Of a stretch of DNA of 32,345 bases, positions 8,401 to 17,254 are shown one piece after another. Both the position numbers and the translations under genes were made by a program. The stretch spans positions 1 to 32,345 of the forward strand of contig JAISWO010000053.1 in NCBI GenBank assembly GCA_031271045.1, in the 5' to 3' direction. Under the pieces are notes generated by a model. The model was given only the letters and a program-made list of their open reading frames with translations. It had not been told where the DNA came from and ran no database searches. This DNA is from Tannerellaceae bacterium (GTDB lineage: Bacteria > Bacteroidota > Bacteroidia > Bacteroidales > Tannerellaceae). Position 1 is the stretch's first letter, and every line of letters begins with the position of its first letter.

Positions 8401-8749
8401 CCAGGTATTAGACCGCGCCATGGAAGTCCTGCCGGCCGAAAACGTCCCGCTGGATTACAGTGCCGTCTACATAGCCGAATATTATTACATATTGGGAGCC
8501 AAAGAAAAGGCCGAAGCCCTTTACGACCAAATGGCGCAGATCGCCGTAGACAACCTCAACTGGTTCTTCCGCCTCCGCCCATCGCTCCGCTCCTCCGCCA
8601 TGCTTACCCTCGAACAGAACCTGGCCATCCTCCAGGATGCCATACAGCAAGGCGAACGCTATCAATCGGAACACATCGTCAATAAATACAAACAGGCGTT
8701 TGAAGACTTCCACATAAAATACTCCGCCGCTGCCGGCACACAAGATTGA
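5480..8749 (+). CDS. DUF2723 (GT117-like) multi-pass membrane glycosyltransferase
   Basis: A 1089-residue protein from ATG 5480 (MRTYKILNNAFGW). The in-frame start at 5429 adds a charged tail that does not fit. The first half contains many hydrophobic segments. The signature SFWDCGEF (32-39; Asp35 and Glu38) in the first extracytoplasmic loop is followed by VGHPPGAPFF (48-57), as expected for GT-C-fold enzymes of the DUF2723 family. The animal relative TMEM260 is a protein O-mannosyltransferase, so a lipid-sugar-dependent transfer at the outer face of the inner membrane is a reasonable inference. A motif-rich loop (NQPPEQPRERDYAYAGSF) precedes the last membrane segments. The C-terminal soluble part includes a TPR-like helical pair (ENEKALQVLDRAMEVLP...). 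It is the first gene of a tight operon; the next gene begins 1 nt after its stop. Confidence 0.88.
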   Translation: MRTYKILNNAFGWITFLVASAVYLLTIEPSASFWDCGEFIVSAYKLEVGHPPGAPFFMLVANLFTQLASDPGDVPRMVNSLSALSSGLTILFLFWTITHLARKIIVRNNDEMTLAQIITILGSGLVGALAYTFSDTFWFSAVEGEVYAFSSLFTAVVFWLILKWEDAADHPHADRWIVLIAYLMGLSIGVHLLNLLCIPAIVLVYYYKKFPNPDMKGTLAALGVSFAIVALMMFGVVQGLVEVCGLFELLFVNTLGMPYNSGVFAYILIMGGILSWSIYETMRAEIREKQMKITFILSVVLLGIPFVGSGYGLGILLIAALVFFLFKSKKINVKALNTILVSLLVIVVGYSSYALIMIRSSADTPMNQNAPKDIFTLRTYLAREQYGQTPLIYGQTYVSEYKYQREGTSTCAVVMKEGSPTWSRIIKESAGEKDRYYISDNIQRPQMADELNMLFPRMHSTQPNHVAAYKNWANIKGKPVKYDRCGELTTVMKPTFAENLRFFLHYQLNFMYWRYFMWNFSGRQNDIQSHGEAFNGNWISGISFIDEPRVGPLDGLPYDIAHNKGHNIYYMLPLLLGIIGLLYQAYSDKKGIEGFWITFFLFFMTGIAIVLYLNQPPEQPRERDYAYAGSFYAFCIWIGFGVAGVGRVLERYIKAPSVVAAAIASVACLLVPLQMAGQNWDDHDRSNRYTTRDFGQNYLESCEPNAILFTNGDNDTFPLWYAQEVEGIRTDVRVCNTSYLQTDWYIDQMKKQAYGSDPLPISWNREDYIQGTRDAAYVIPVTEQAVDLKTALDWVRTNDPRYKKVPGYSQDIDYIPSQTLSYKVDSAAVIQTGTLSPKYQPHMLNEMTIDLKNKNLLGKQELAILDMIQTNNWERPMYYATTVSADQHVRLDGYFQQTGMAYQIVPMNTKSSSLAIHTEKMYDNVMNKFKWGNVDKPGIYLDETIMRMCKSHRLYLFTPLARALINEGENEKALQVLDRAMEVLPAENVPLDYSAVYIAEYYYILGAKEKAEALYDQMAQIAVDNLNWFFRLRPSLRSSAMLTLEQNLAILQDAIQQGERYQSEHIVNKYKQAFEDFHIKYSAAAGTQD

Positions 8750-8750
8750 T

Positions 8751-9371
8751 ATGCTGATCGAACAACCGCCCCTTTTATACAGGGCGCTCTTCCCGGGAGC
8801 GATCTGGAGAATACCGGCCGACGACGCGCAATGTGTCTACCTCACATTCGACGACGGCCCTATTCCCCGGATCACTCCCTGGGTCTTGGATACGCTGGAC
8901 AGATACGGCGTCAAAGCAACCTTCTTCTGCGTAGGAGACAACGTCAGGAAACATCCCGACATCTACCAAATGATCCTCGACAAAGGACACCTGACGGGCA
9001 ATCATACCTACAACCACGTGCAAGGCATACGCCTCCTGACCTCTCACTATATCAATAATGTGGAAAAGGCCAAAGAATACATCGACAGCCCTCTCTTCCG
9101 TCCCCCGCACGGACACATGCGCCTTCCTCAGGTAAAACGTCTCAGCCGGTTGTACCGGATCATCATGTGGGACGTCGTCACTCGCGACTACAGCCCGCAC
9201 ATGAACCACGACGACGTGTTCAACGTCGTGAAAAAATATACCCGCAACGGTTCCTTCATCGTCTTCCACGACTCGCTGAAAGCCGAAAAAAACCTGAAAG
9301 AAGCCCTCCCCCGCTCCATCGAATGGCTGCTGGCGGAAGGATATACCTTTAAAATACCCAGTGATTTATGA
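8751..9371 (+). CDS. Polysaccharide deacetylase (NodB domain, CE4 type)
   Basis: A 206-residue single-domain protein. CE4 motifs appear in order: TFDDGP at 32-37 (catalytic base Asp35, metal ligand Asp36), HTYNH at 85-89 (two metal His), RPPHG at 117-121, WD at 140-141 followed by a DY pair, and FHD at 172-174 in the place of the last catalytic His motif. It would remove an acetyl group from an N-acetylated sugar, in peptidoglycan, a capsule or a lipid-linked glycan; the substrate cannot be read from the sequence. There is no signal peptide, so it may act in the cytoplasm or be exported without one. It starts 1 nt after the DUF2723 gene and overlaps the next gene by 4 nt, so translational coupling is likely. 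Confidence 0.9.
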   Translation: MLIEQPPLLYRALFPGAIWRIPADDAQCVYLTFDDGPIPRITPWVLDTLDRYGVKATFFCVGDNVRKHPDIYQMILDKGHLTGNHTYNHVQGIRLLTSHYINNVEKAKEYIDSPLFRPPHGHMRLPQVKRLSRLYRIIMWDVVTRDYSPHMNHDDVFNVVKKYTRNGSFIVFHDSLKAEKNLKEALPRSIEWLLAEGYTFKIPSDL

Positions 9372-10663
9372 AACGCGTCTTCTCCTTCACCTTCTCCGTC
9401 CTTCTTCTTTCGCTCTTCCTTTCGCTGCACGCATTTGCCGGCGAACTGAAAGAACGCCTCGCACAGTTGAAAGACGTCAGCCGTATCGAAGAACTGACCT
9501 CGGAACATTATGCCGAAAAGTATCTGCTACGTATCACTCAGCCCATCGACCACAAACATCCCGAAGCCGGCGCCTTCACCCAGCGGGTCGTAATCTGCCA
9601 TGTTGGTACGGACCGGCCGACCGTTATCGTAACCGAAGGCTATGGCGGCCGTTATGCTTTGTCGCCCCGGTATCAGGAAGAACTGTCGAAGCTATTGAAC
9701 GCAAACGTCGTCTTCGTCGAACATCGCTACTTCCTCGAATCAACCCCCGAACCGGCCGACTGGAACTACCTGACGGCCGAAAACTCAGCCTTCGACCTGC
9801 ATCATATCACCACCACCTTCCGTACCCTCTACCCAGGCAAGTGGATCAGTACCGGCATCAGCAAAGGAGGACAAACCACCTTGCTATACCGCGCCTTCTT
9901 CCCCGGCGACGTGGACTTCTCCGTCCCTTACGTCGCACCCCTCTGCCGCAGCGTAGAAGACGGACGGCATGAAGTCTTCCTCCGCCAAGTAGGCACGAAA
10001 GCTGAGCGCAAACACATCGAGACATTCCAATTGGAAATACTCAAGCGGAAAGAAACGATGACCCCCCTGCTGGACGCCTTCTGCCGGGAGAAAGGATTGA
10101 CCTTCCACCTGCCCATCGCCGAAATACTGGACTACTGTGTGCTGGAATATTCATTCGCTTTTTGGCAATGGGGAAGCCAGGCAAGCGACATTCCCTCGCC
10201 GGCCTCGTCCGATACGATCCTCTTCCACCACCTGCTCGATATCTCCGGCCCCGATTACTTCGCCACGAATCAGCCCAACGCCGCCTTCTTCGTACAAGCG
10301 GCCAAAGAACTCGGCTATTACGGATACGACACCCACCCGTTCCGGAAATACCTGACCATCCAACACGCCGGCGGATACCTCCATCAACTCATGCTCCCGC
10401 CCGGAGCGGAAGAGACAACCTTCGACCCCGGCCTCTATCAAAAAGTTTATCATTACCTGAAAGATAACGACCCGAAAATCATCTTTATCTACGGCGAATT
10501 TGACCCATGGAGCGCGGCGCACGCCCCAGTCTTCAAAAAGAAGAAAAACAGCCATTTCTTCTTCCAGCCCCGCGGAAGCCACCGCGCACGCATCAGCAAT
10601 ATGCCGGAAAAAACCCAGGAAAAGATCATGAAACACATCTGCGAGTGGCTGGCTAATCCATAA
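9368..10663 (+). CDS. Secreted S37/S28-type serine aminopeptidase (alpha/beta hydrolase)
   Basis: A 431-residue protein with a signal peptide (MKRVFSFTFS, a Leu-rich core, cleavage near HAFAG, residues 21-25). The nucleophile elbow GISKGG is at 163-168 with Ser165. The acid Asp379 lies in GEFDPW (376-381) and His405 in PRGSHRARI, a complete triad. This arrangement and the length fit the PS-10/S37 tripeptidyl or S28 prolyl-type peptidases found in Bacteroidales, which trim peptides in the periplasm or outside the cell. The ATG overlaps the deacetylase stop by 4 nt, so it closes the three-gene operon. Whether it works on glycosylated substrates made by the first gene is speculation. Confidence 0.85.
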   Translation: MKRVFSFTFSVLLLSLFLSLHAFAGELKERLAQLKDVSRIEELTSEHYAEKYLLRITQPIDHKHPEAGAFTQRVVICHVGTDRPTVIVTEGYGGRYALSPRYQEELSKLLNANVVFVEHRYFLESTPEPADWNYLTAENSAFDLHHITTTFRTLYPGKWISTGISKGGQTTLLYRAFFPGDVDFSVPYVAPLCRSVEDGRHEVFLRQVGTKAERKHIETFQLEILKRKETMTPLLDAFCREKGLTFHLPIAEILDYCVLEYSFAFWQWGSQASDIPSPASSDTILFHHLLDISGPDYFATNQPNAAFFVQAAKELGYYGYDTHPFRKYLTIQHAGGYLHQLMLPPGAEETTFDPGLYQKVYHYLKDNDPKIIFIYGEFDPWSAAHAPVFKKKKNSHFFFQPRGSHRARISNMPEKTQEKIMKHICEWLANP

Positions 10664-10671
10664 AAAAACAG

Positions 10672-10679
10672 TATTTTTG
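10672..10679 (+). promoter_or_regulatory. -7 box for the DUF5724/DUF4132 gene
   Basis: TATTTTTG fits TAnnTTTG and lies 30 nt before ATG 10709, so this gene is probably transcribed separately from the operon upstream. No clear -33 box. Confidence 0.45.
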
Positions 10680-10708
10680 CATGAACTATCCTTCAAGTCT
10701 GGTAACAC

Positions 10709-13486
10709 ATGCAATCATTTGTAAACGAAACTCAACCTATAAAGTTGGAAACAGAGGTAGATTTTAACATAAAAAAAATCTTCCCTTTGTTGCAAACGCC
10801 TTTATTCAATAAAATCATCGGAAACGCCCTGCCGCCCGCCTACCACCTGTTCGATAAGCTCGACGCACTGATCGGCCACCACGCCGGCTACCGCTATACG
10901 GACATCTACGGCAACGACTCCCTCCTGGGAAACTCCTTCACTGAAGTGAAAGGCTCACCCTACACTCCGTTCACTATTGATCGCTATCCTCTCCCAGACG
11001 TCTGGCGGAAGTTTTACCGGGACGAGATCGGCAACTTCCCTGCCTTGCTCCAACTGCTGTTCGCCCTCTCCGTACAATGGGGAGAAAGACAAACCTATAA
11101 GGTGCATGAATTTATGAACAAAGAATTTCTCCCCGAAATAAAAAAGTTCTACGGCTTTGACCTGTACGGACTAAAGAAAGCCATGGACAAACTGCCGCAT
11201 CTCCAACGGCTCCATACCATCCTCCATTTGTTGGGAGAAGAATATTGGGATGCTTCCTTTGCCAACAAAATAGCAGAAAATATCCTCACCGCCTTCTTCC
11301 CCCTGCTCGACAAAGGAAGCGCAAAGAAAGAATTTATACACGAAACGTATACGGCGAAAGAACGCCGGACAGTCTTCCTTTTTCAGCACAGCAGCATCTA
11401 CTATTGGATGTCGGACGCCTTCGGCAGCAAAGACTCCGCCGACGGATTTGCCGAATACTTCGCTATTCGCTATTCGTTCTACCGGAAAGCAGACTATCTG
11501 ACCACTGTCCCGCCGGCAGCGATAACCAAATCCCCCCTCTCCGTCTTCGATTTCGCATATTCCTATACCCTGGGATTGATTTCCGAAGAAGAAATGATCC
11601 GGGAACTCCAAACCAGAGCCAACGCAGAAGAATCACTCAACACAGCCGCCGCCTTTCTCTCTGGCACACTGAAAGCCTGGCAGCGCAACCGGATGAAAGC
11701 CTATGGACAAGCCGACTTCGCCCCGCTCAAGGAAGTGGTGAGGAAAGTCTCTGACCATATCCTGGACATCGAACTCAAGCGGGATGAACGTATAACAGAC
11801 GTATCACATTTAGCCATGAAAATGGAACGAATAGAAGGAGCCAAACGATGGGTCGATATTCTTAAGGCTCTCGGCAACGAATCCTTTGGCAAATCTGACC
11901 ACATCTACGGTGCAAGCTTTACGCGCAAAGAAGTGCTCAGCCACTTGCTCTGCGTCTGTTATCCTGCGCCGGAAGATACGGCCGCGACCCTGTCGGAACT
12001 GGTAAAACAAACCTCCATCTCCAACGAACGCCTGATGGAAGCAGCCCTCTACGCCCCCCAGTGGCTCGAAATAGTGGAAACATGCACCGGATGGAAAGGA
12101 TTGCAAAACGCAGCCTGCTTCTTCCACGCCCATGTCAACGACCGGTGCGACGACCGGATGAAAGCGCATATCGCCCGCCTTACCCCGATCAGCCCCGACG
12201 ATCTCTGTGCCGGAGCCTTCGACCTGAACTGGTTCAGGGAGGTCTGTCGTGAAACAGGAGCGCGCCGGTTCGACAAAATCTTCAATGCCGCCCGAATCAT
12301 CGCTTCCGGTAGCGAATACGCCCGCTTCTCTGGATACCTCAACGTCCTCAACGGTAAGACGAACACGGCCCTCGTCAGAAAACAAATCGAAGAAAAACGC
12401 AACCGCGACCTCCTCATGAGCTACGGACTCATTCCCCTGAACAAAAGAGGAAATAGCGACCTCTGCGAACGATACCAATACCTCCGGCAATTTCTCAAAG
12501 AAACCAAAGCCTTTGGTTCGCAACGCCAGGAAAGCGAAAAGAAAGCCGTCGAGCTGGCCATGATAAACCTCGCATGCAATGCCGGATACACCGACGTCTG
12601 CCGGATGATATGGAGCGTAGAAACTATGACGCTCAAGCTCATCCAGCCTTGCTTTACACCCAAAGAAAAAGGCGATGTGAGAGTCTATATGAAAGTCGAC
12701 CCCCAAGGCAAACCCGGCATACACTACTTCAAGGCAGGAAAAGCGCTTATCAACATACCGGGAAAACTCAGGAAAGACCCCTATGTCCGTACCTTGAGGG
12801 AAACCTGCAAACACCTCAAATCTATCTATGCACAGGCAGACAGATGTTTGGAAGAAATGATGGAGGAACAAACGCCTTTCCTCGCCTCTGAACTGAACGC
12901 CTTCCGCAAAAATCCCCTCCTGTGGCCCCTACTCAAGCGGATCGTCTTCATCACAGACCAGGACGAAACAGGTTTCTATACCGAAAACGGACTGCTGGCG
13001 CCCGACGGCAATCTCTGCACACCCAATGCCGCAACCCGCCTACGCATCGCTCACCCCGCAGACCTCAATCGCCTGCAACTGAGAAATGCTTACCGCGACC
13101 ACCTGCAAAAACGGGAAATAGAACAACCCTTTGAACAAATCTTCCGCGCATACTACGAGAAAACAGAAGAGGAACAATCCTCAAACAGTTCCCTCCGCCA
13201 CGCCGGACGGCGGATATCGTCCAGTCAAATAGCATCCACCCTGGAAACGCGACGCTGGACGCCCGCCGGCGCAGAGAGATGGCAGAAAATATATTACCGG
13301 GAGCAGGTCGCCGTCGCCATAGAAACACAAAACCAGGCACTCACCCCAACAGAACCGGAAACCTTCGTCTTGGAACGGATCACCTTTGCCCAGCGAAAAC
13401 AGAACGCCCCGCGCCTCATCGCCGACGTCTCCGACAACATTTTTTCCGACATCATCCGCGACATCCATTCCCTGTTCGACGAATAA
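10709..13486 (+). CDS. DUF5724/DUF4132 family large cytoplasmic protein
   Basis: A 925-residue protein without signal peptide or membrane segments. The C-terminal third carries the hallmarks of DUF4132: a RLRIAHPADLN segment (about 773), then a REIEQPFEQIFRAYYE helix resembling the family's 'ivQPF.QLfRE' signature, and near the end FVLERITFAQRK and IFSDIIRDIHSLF, where the family ends in a 'fSE.mRDld' motif. The N-terminal two thirds match the DUF5724-type helical region in length and composition. Members include E. coli MolR/YehI-like proteins of unsettled function, often with a WGR domain; no WGR domain is seen here. The protein appears complete. It is the last intact gene before the transposon remnants, which begin within about 150 bp of its stop. 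Confidence 0.75.
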   Translation: MQSFVNETQPIKLETEVDFNIKKIFPLLQTPLFNKIIGNALPPAYHLFDKLDALIGHHAGYRYTDIYGNDSLLGNSFTEVKGSPYTPFTIDRYPLPDVWRKFYRDEIGNFPALLQLLFALSVQWGERQTYKVHEFMNKEFLPEIKKFYGFDLYGLKKAMDKLPHLQRLHTILHLLGEEYWDASFANKIAENILTAFFPLLDKGSAKKEFIHETYTAKERRTVFLFQHSSIYYWMSDAFGSKDSADGFAEYFAIRYSFYRKADYLTTVPPAAITKSPLSVFDFAYSYTLGLISEEEMIRELQTRANAEESLNTAAAFLSGTLKAWQRNRMKAYGQADFAPLKEVVRKVSDHILDIELKRDERITDVSHLAMKMERIEGAKRWVDILKALGNESFGKSDHIYGASFTRKEVLSHLLCVCYPAPEDTAATLSELVKQTSISNERLMEAALYAPQWLEIVETCTGWKGLQNAACFFHAHVNDRCDDRMKAHIARLTPISPDDLCAGAFDLNWFREVCRETGARRFDKIFNAARIIASGSEYARFSGYLNVLNGKTNTALVRKQIEEKRNRDLLMSYGLIPLNKRGNSDLCERYQYLRQFLKETKAFGSQRQESEKKAVELAMINLACNAGYTDVCRMIWSVETMTLKLIQPCFTPKEKGDVRVYMKVDPQGKPGIHYFKAGKALINIPGKLRKDPYVRTLRETCKHLKSIYAQADRCLEEMMEEQTPFLASELNAFRKNPLLWPLLKRIVFITDQDETGFYTENGLLAPDGNLCTPNAATRLRIAHPADLNRLQLRNAYRDHLQKREIEQPFEQIFRAYYEKTEEEQSSNSSLRHAGRRISSSQIASTLETRRWTPAGAERWQKIYYREQVAVAIETQNQALTPTEPETFVLERITFAQRKQNAPRLIADVSDNIFSDIIRDIHSLFDE

Positions 13487-13613
13487 AGACGTCGCACCCT
13501 TACCATTAGCTGAAACGGCAATCGAACAGAAGAAACGGGATTATACTCAAAAGGAAAAGGAATGTGAAAGAGCGCAAGATTTGCAAAAGTGGGATAAAAA
13601 TCAGCCAATTGCA

Positions 13614-13832
13614 TCATGAAAATAGAATTGACAGAGGAATACTTATCTGAATTGAAAAGGCTTCAACGTAACGCCTGTTTTCCCAGGGCTGACGCATCTG
13701 ATTTTTTAGAAGTTTAATAAGGTATTGATTATCCCATCCGACTTTTATTGTTTTTTCATTTTTAAGCAGGTTCAAAGCGATGCGGTTCAGGATAAAATTC
13801 CAACGAATCGGTAACGCTCTGTTGACCATGAT
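13614..13832 (-). pseudogene. C-terminal remnant of an ISAs1-type transposase
   Basis: On the minus strand the frame contains IALNLLKNEKT followed by GWDNQYLIKLL, which resembles the extreme C-terminus of ISAs1-family transposases ('..iALnLlk..k...k.gWDn.YL..lL'). Everything upstream in that gene is missing: the frame runs directly into an IS110-type sequence at about 13832, forming an accidental chimera. The exact breakpoint is uncertain. Not functional. Confidence 0.45.
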
Positions 13833-14467
13833 GCTTCTGATGCGTCCGTGAACCTGCCGATTAAGCTGCGCAGGATAACGTTCTCTACCTATGACAGCTT
13901 TGATAATCTTACGCAGGGATACATTATTACCCTGATTTGAAACATAATTGCTAAAGCGGATATTGCACCGCTGCAATTGATCGTCCATCTGCTGTTCGAA
14001 ACGAACTCTGCTTTTTGTCAACCGACGGCATTGACAAGTCAATTGCTGCATTTGCTGAAGAACACCACCGAGAACGAAGCTGCTACTTATCAGATCTTTT
14101 TGCAAACATTGGGCTATCCAATGTGCATCTTTCACGTCGCTCTTGAGCTGGTTGAAAAAGTATGGATTAGCCAGCTTTAACGAAAAATCCGATTCTAATA
14201 CCCACCAAACAGGGTGCCAATAGATACTCGTGCTCTCCATCGCTACACGCCCCGTACCGATTCTAACAGTGTAGCACGCAGCTATTACGCATAACTAATT
14301 ATAGTAAACGGGATATTGAGTACCGATTCTAACAGTGTAGCACGCAGCTTGTCAAGTTCCGGGGTGAGCGTTCCATAACGCTTTTCTGCAATTTTTTTAC
14401 CCTGTTCGTCTAAAATACAAGTAAACACGCTATCTTTATGTACGTCAAGGCCACAACATCTGGCCAT
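13833..14467 (-). pseudogene. IS110-family transposase remnant, frameshifted and with an internal duplication
   Basis: The N-terminal piece (14467 downwards) reads MARCCGLDVHKDSVFTCIL, the start of a DEDD transposase with its first Asp in GLDVHK. The second piece, in another frame from 14240, reads MESTSIYWHPVW...DVKDAHWIAQ, the conserved Glu and DxxDA motifs of IS110. Between them a 29-bp direct repeat (14255-14283 and 14321-14349, offset 66 bp) marks a local duplication that introduces an early stop. A frame change is also needed to join the halves even if one copy is removed. Homology ends near a VHGRIR motif at about 13835; the C-terminal Transposase_20 domain is gone and replaced by an ISAs1-like tail. 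Confidence 0.8.
14255..14349. repeat. 29-bp direct repeat within the IS110 remnant
   Basis: Two identical 29-bp copies beginning TACCGATTCTAACAG lie at 14255-14283 and 14321-14349. The 37 bp between them (14284-14320) do not fit the IS110 coding sequence. Confidence 0.85.
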
Positions 14468-14540
14468 AAACTTACCTTTTAATTGTTAGGCAATCGCTGA
14501 ATTTTTAGTCGGTCAGTAGTGATATTATATTCTTTATTAG

Positions 14541-15452
14541 AAAGAGTATAATTCAAAACTGTGTAAGCGAGGAAGTTTGCAATTGTTTATTGAAGCCTCC
14601 GTGCTTAAAGAATGGGGGCCGTTCGTACCCGAGACGAAGGAGATTGGAGAGCGATTTTATCCCGATATCATCATTCAATGTTGCCTTTTGATCAAGGTCG
14701 ATTACAGGCTATGTTATCGTCAAAGTGTCGGTTTTTTGACGAGTTTATTGTAGTTAATGGGTAAAACAGATTTGCCACTTTCTGATTACACGACTTTGTG
14801 TCGTCGCCAGGGAAGCCTTCCAGTGGAGATGAGTAAACGATTCGATAGTGGTGAAAACTTGGTAGTAGGCATAGATTCGACCGGCTTGAAGTTCACGGTG
14901 AAAGTGAATGGAAAGTGCGTAAACACGTTAGGGGTAAGCATCGTACTTGGCGTAAACTGCACATTTGCATGGATCTGGTCACGCAAGAGATTCTTTCGGT
15001 TGAATTAACTGGTAATGATGAAGATGAAGCCTCTGTTGGTAGTCGCGTGTTACAGGGGAAAGCCGGAAACTTGAAGAGTTTCACGGGAAATGGCGCGTAC
15101 GATAAATTTAATTTCAGGGAGATACTGGGCAGGGATGTCGGCAGGTTATACCTCCCTAAGGAACGGGGTTGTTACACGTCCAAAGAAAGAAATACCCGTT
15201 CCCGAGCATTTAATTCAACGAAATCAAGCAATAGAATACGTAGAAAAGGAAGGATTAGCGGCGTGGAAAGAAAAAGAAAAGTATCATCGGAGAAGTTTAA
15301 ATGAAGTCGTCATGTTCAGGTATAAGACAATTTTCACAGGAGAATTCAAGGCGCGCAAAATAGAGAATCAGACAACCGAAGTAAAGCTCAAATGTATGCT
15401 CTTAAATAAATTCACTGGGATTGGTGTGTCCGATTCTTACAAGGTAAGATAA
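14541..15452 (+). pseudogene. IS5-family (IS903-type) transposase, broken by a stop and frameshifts
   Basis: The plus-strand pieces in order match an IS5 transposase. An N-terminal segment from about 14541 (YNSKLCKRGSL, then YPDIIIQCCLLIKV) ends at an in-frame TAG at 14751. The DDE entry (LVVGIDSTGLK, near 14862) follows. After a frameshift near 14900, KVRKHV...RTWRKLHICMDLVTQEI continues, with FTGNGAYD as the second Asp region. After another frameshift near 15150 comes EKYHRRSLNEVVMFRYKTIF, with the final Glu, ending at TAA 15450-15452. At least one stop and two frameshifts separate the parts, so no active enzyme is made. I could not find convincing terminal inverted repeats. Confidence 0.85.
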
Positions 15453-15629
15453 AACAATATATAGTGTCTCTCCGAAGCCCCACAACAGATTGACTTATAA
15501 ATAGTTTATTTCATTAATAGGCATTGAATATTTTATTGAATAAATTTTGCAGTTACCGATATATTTTTCACATAGTTAACACGATTATTGGGGGGCTATT
15601 CCCCGTCACAAACAACAAATATTCGTTCC

Positions 15630-15845
15630 ATGCGCAAAAGATTCGAGACAGAATTAGAGATCGTCCAACTGTTAATAGAAGATACACCCACCCCACGCAG
15701 ACGAGATGGTATGCTCGATTTAGTAATAGCTCTTCGCGAGTTATACAAGAATGTTCCTTATCGTAACCGGATATTGGGGATATTGGAAAACAAGCTAATC
15801 CAAGGCATCCTAATTAAATATCCAAATGAAAAAAGAAAAAAATGA
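15630..15845 (+). pseudogene. N-terminal fragment of an ISNCY-type transposase
   Basis: ATG 15630 opens a 71-codon frame, MRKRFETELEI...DTPTPRRRDGMLDLVIALRELYKN. It resembles the first 70 residues of ISNCY-family transposases ('mRkRFE.q...i...I...SRDel..vL.ALq.iy'). It stops where the family would continue with the GR.GM.LW segment, and nothing of the catalytic part follows. An upstream in-frame start at 15588 adds residues with no resemblance. Confidence 0.5.
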
Positions 15846-15926
15846 ATAAAAACTGGCAAAAAAACCTATAGAGCCTTTAAAAAGTATTGACATTAAAGGC
15901 TGTTTTTGCGATAATCTATTTGAATA

Positions 15927-16955
15927 TCAAACAGATGTGCCAATAATCATTATCAAGCTATCCCGCATGTGTTTTTTTACATCCACAAAAGGTGTTCGCC
16001 GTTTGACGACGGCAAAAATCCGAGCAATCAACTTATTCCTGACGATATTGATAACCGACATTTTGGTTTTTCCTTCAGCCAGCCTCCGATGATAATACTC
16101 TTTCAATTCCGCATCGGTATGAATAGCACAGATAGCCGCCATGTGCAACATCTTTTTTTACTTGCATATTGGCAATGGAACTTACCTGTGTTTTTCCGCG
16201 CACACTGCTTCCGGATTGGTAGTCAAAGGGAGCAATGCCGGAATTGCAGGCGAATTTGCGCCAGTTGTCAAAGCGGGTAAAGTTATGGGTATATACAATC
16301 AGATGCGAAGCGACAATAAAGCCGATGCCTTTCACGGTTGTAACCAGCCCGAAAGAGATCCGTAATTCCTCATTGTCCTGTATGACTGCCTTTATAGCTT
16401 TTTCCAGTTTATACATTTCCTCTTTCAGGGTAACGTTCACTTGCCCGTAGACGGAAAACAGTTCTGGAAAATCTTCTTCCTTCATGGCTCCAAGGCTTCA
16501 TTCCTCGATGTTGCATACCCGCTCATATTGGTAACGAGCCTGTTTCTTAATGTCAGCAGGGAATGGATCTTGCGGATAGCGGCAACCGGAAGTTTTGTTA
16601 CGGAGATTTTATCCCTGAACCGGTAAGCAAATTCCGCAATCCGTTTGGAATCGACGAAGTCATTCTTGCCTCTAGTGATGCCCAGCGACCGTTTGATTTC
16701 CAGAGAGGGAATCATAGAAAAAGAGATATTCCTTTCTTCCATGAAAATGGCTAAAGGCATTGAATACAGTCCGGTATGTTCAAAGCATACCAGAATGGAT
16801 TGCAAGGGCTGTCGGGTTTGCTCCTGCAGCCAGCACACTAACAGTTCAAAACCGTTCAAGTCATTCTTGAACAGCCTGTGAACTTGATTTTCTCGAATAA
16901 AGACGTCTAATTTCAACTTGGAAACGTCAATACTAAGATAAATTTTGAATGTCAT
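15927..16955 (-). pseudogene. Second IS110-family transposase, two frameshifts
   Basis: The N-terminal third (16955 to 16482) contains YLSIDVSKLKLDVF (first Asp), CFEHTGLYS (Glu) and KNDFVDSKRIAEFA (D..DS..IA), the DEDD signature. The middle piece in a second frame (16485 to 16075) has the Transposase_20 features TVKGIGFIVASHLI and FACNSGIAPFDYQSGSS. The C-terminal piece, back in the first frame (16151 to 15927), continues MLHMAAICAIHTDAELKEYY and KMSVINIVRNKLIARIF. The second frameshift falls in a run of seven A/T near 16155, typical of homopolymer slippage. The architecture is otherwise nearly full length, so this copy decayed more recently than the first IS110. It differs in sequence from that copy. 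Confidence 0.88.
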
Positions 16956-17254
16956 AAATAATTAACAATTAAGTGAATACTGAAAATTGCTCTCGACTGA
17001 AGCTGTTAATAGCCCCAAAGTCTAAAATCCTAACTGGTACCCGGCAATATAGAAGCGAACCGGAAGGACAAATGCCAAGTGAAGGTCTTATTTCCTTGCA
17101 AGTTGTAATGTTCACCCTCCAGCCGCTTTATAAAATATAATTATATTGGGACGGGAATTACAGATAATTACTCCAGCATAATACTGATGTTGTTTTTTTG
17201 TGTGTAAACGCATCTTTAACTCTTTGGTGAGTCAACTTTTTCTGGCGAAAGACA

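Noticed and set aside
5608..8743. Minus-strand frames opposite the DUF2723 gene, up to 268 codons
   Set aside because: Antisense shadows; the plus-strand gene has motifs and membrane segments.
13617..13721. 34-codon plus-strand frame MKIELTEEYLSELKRLQ
   Set aside because: It lies opposite the ISAs1-like tail, is very short and shows no family.
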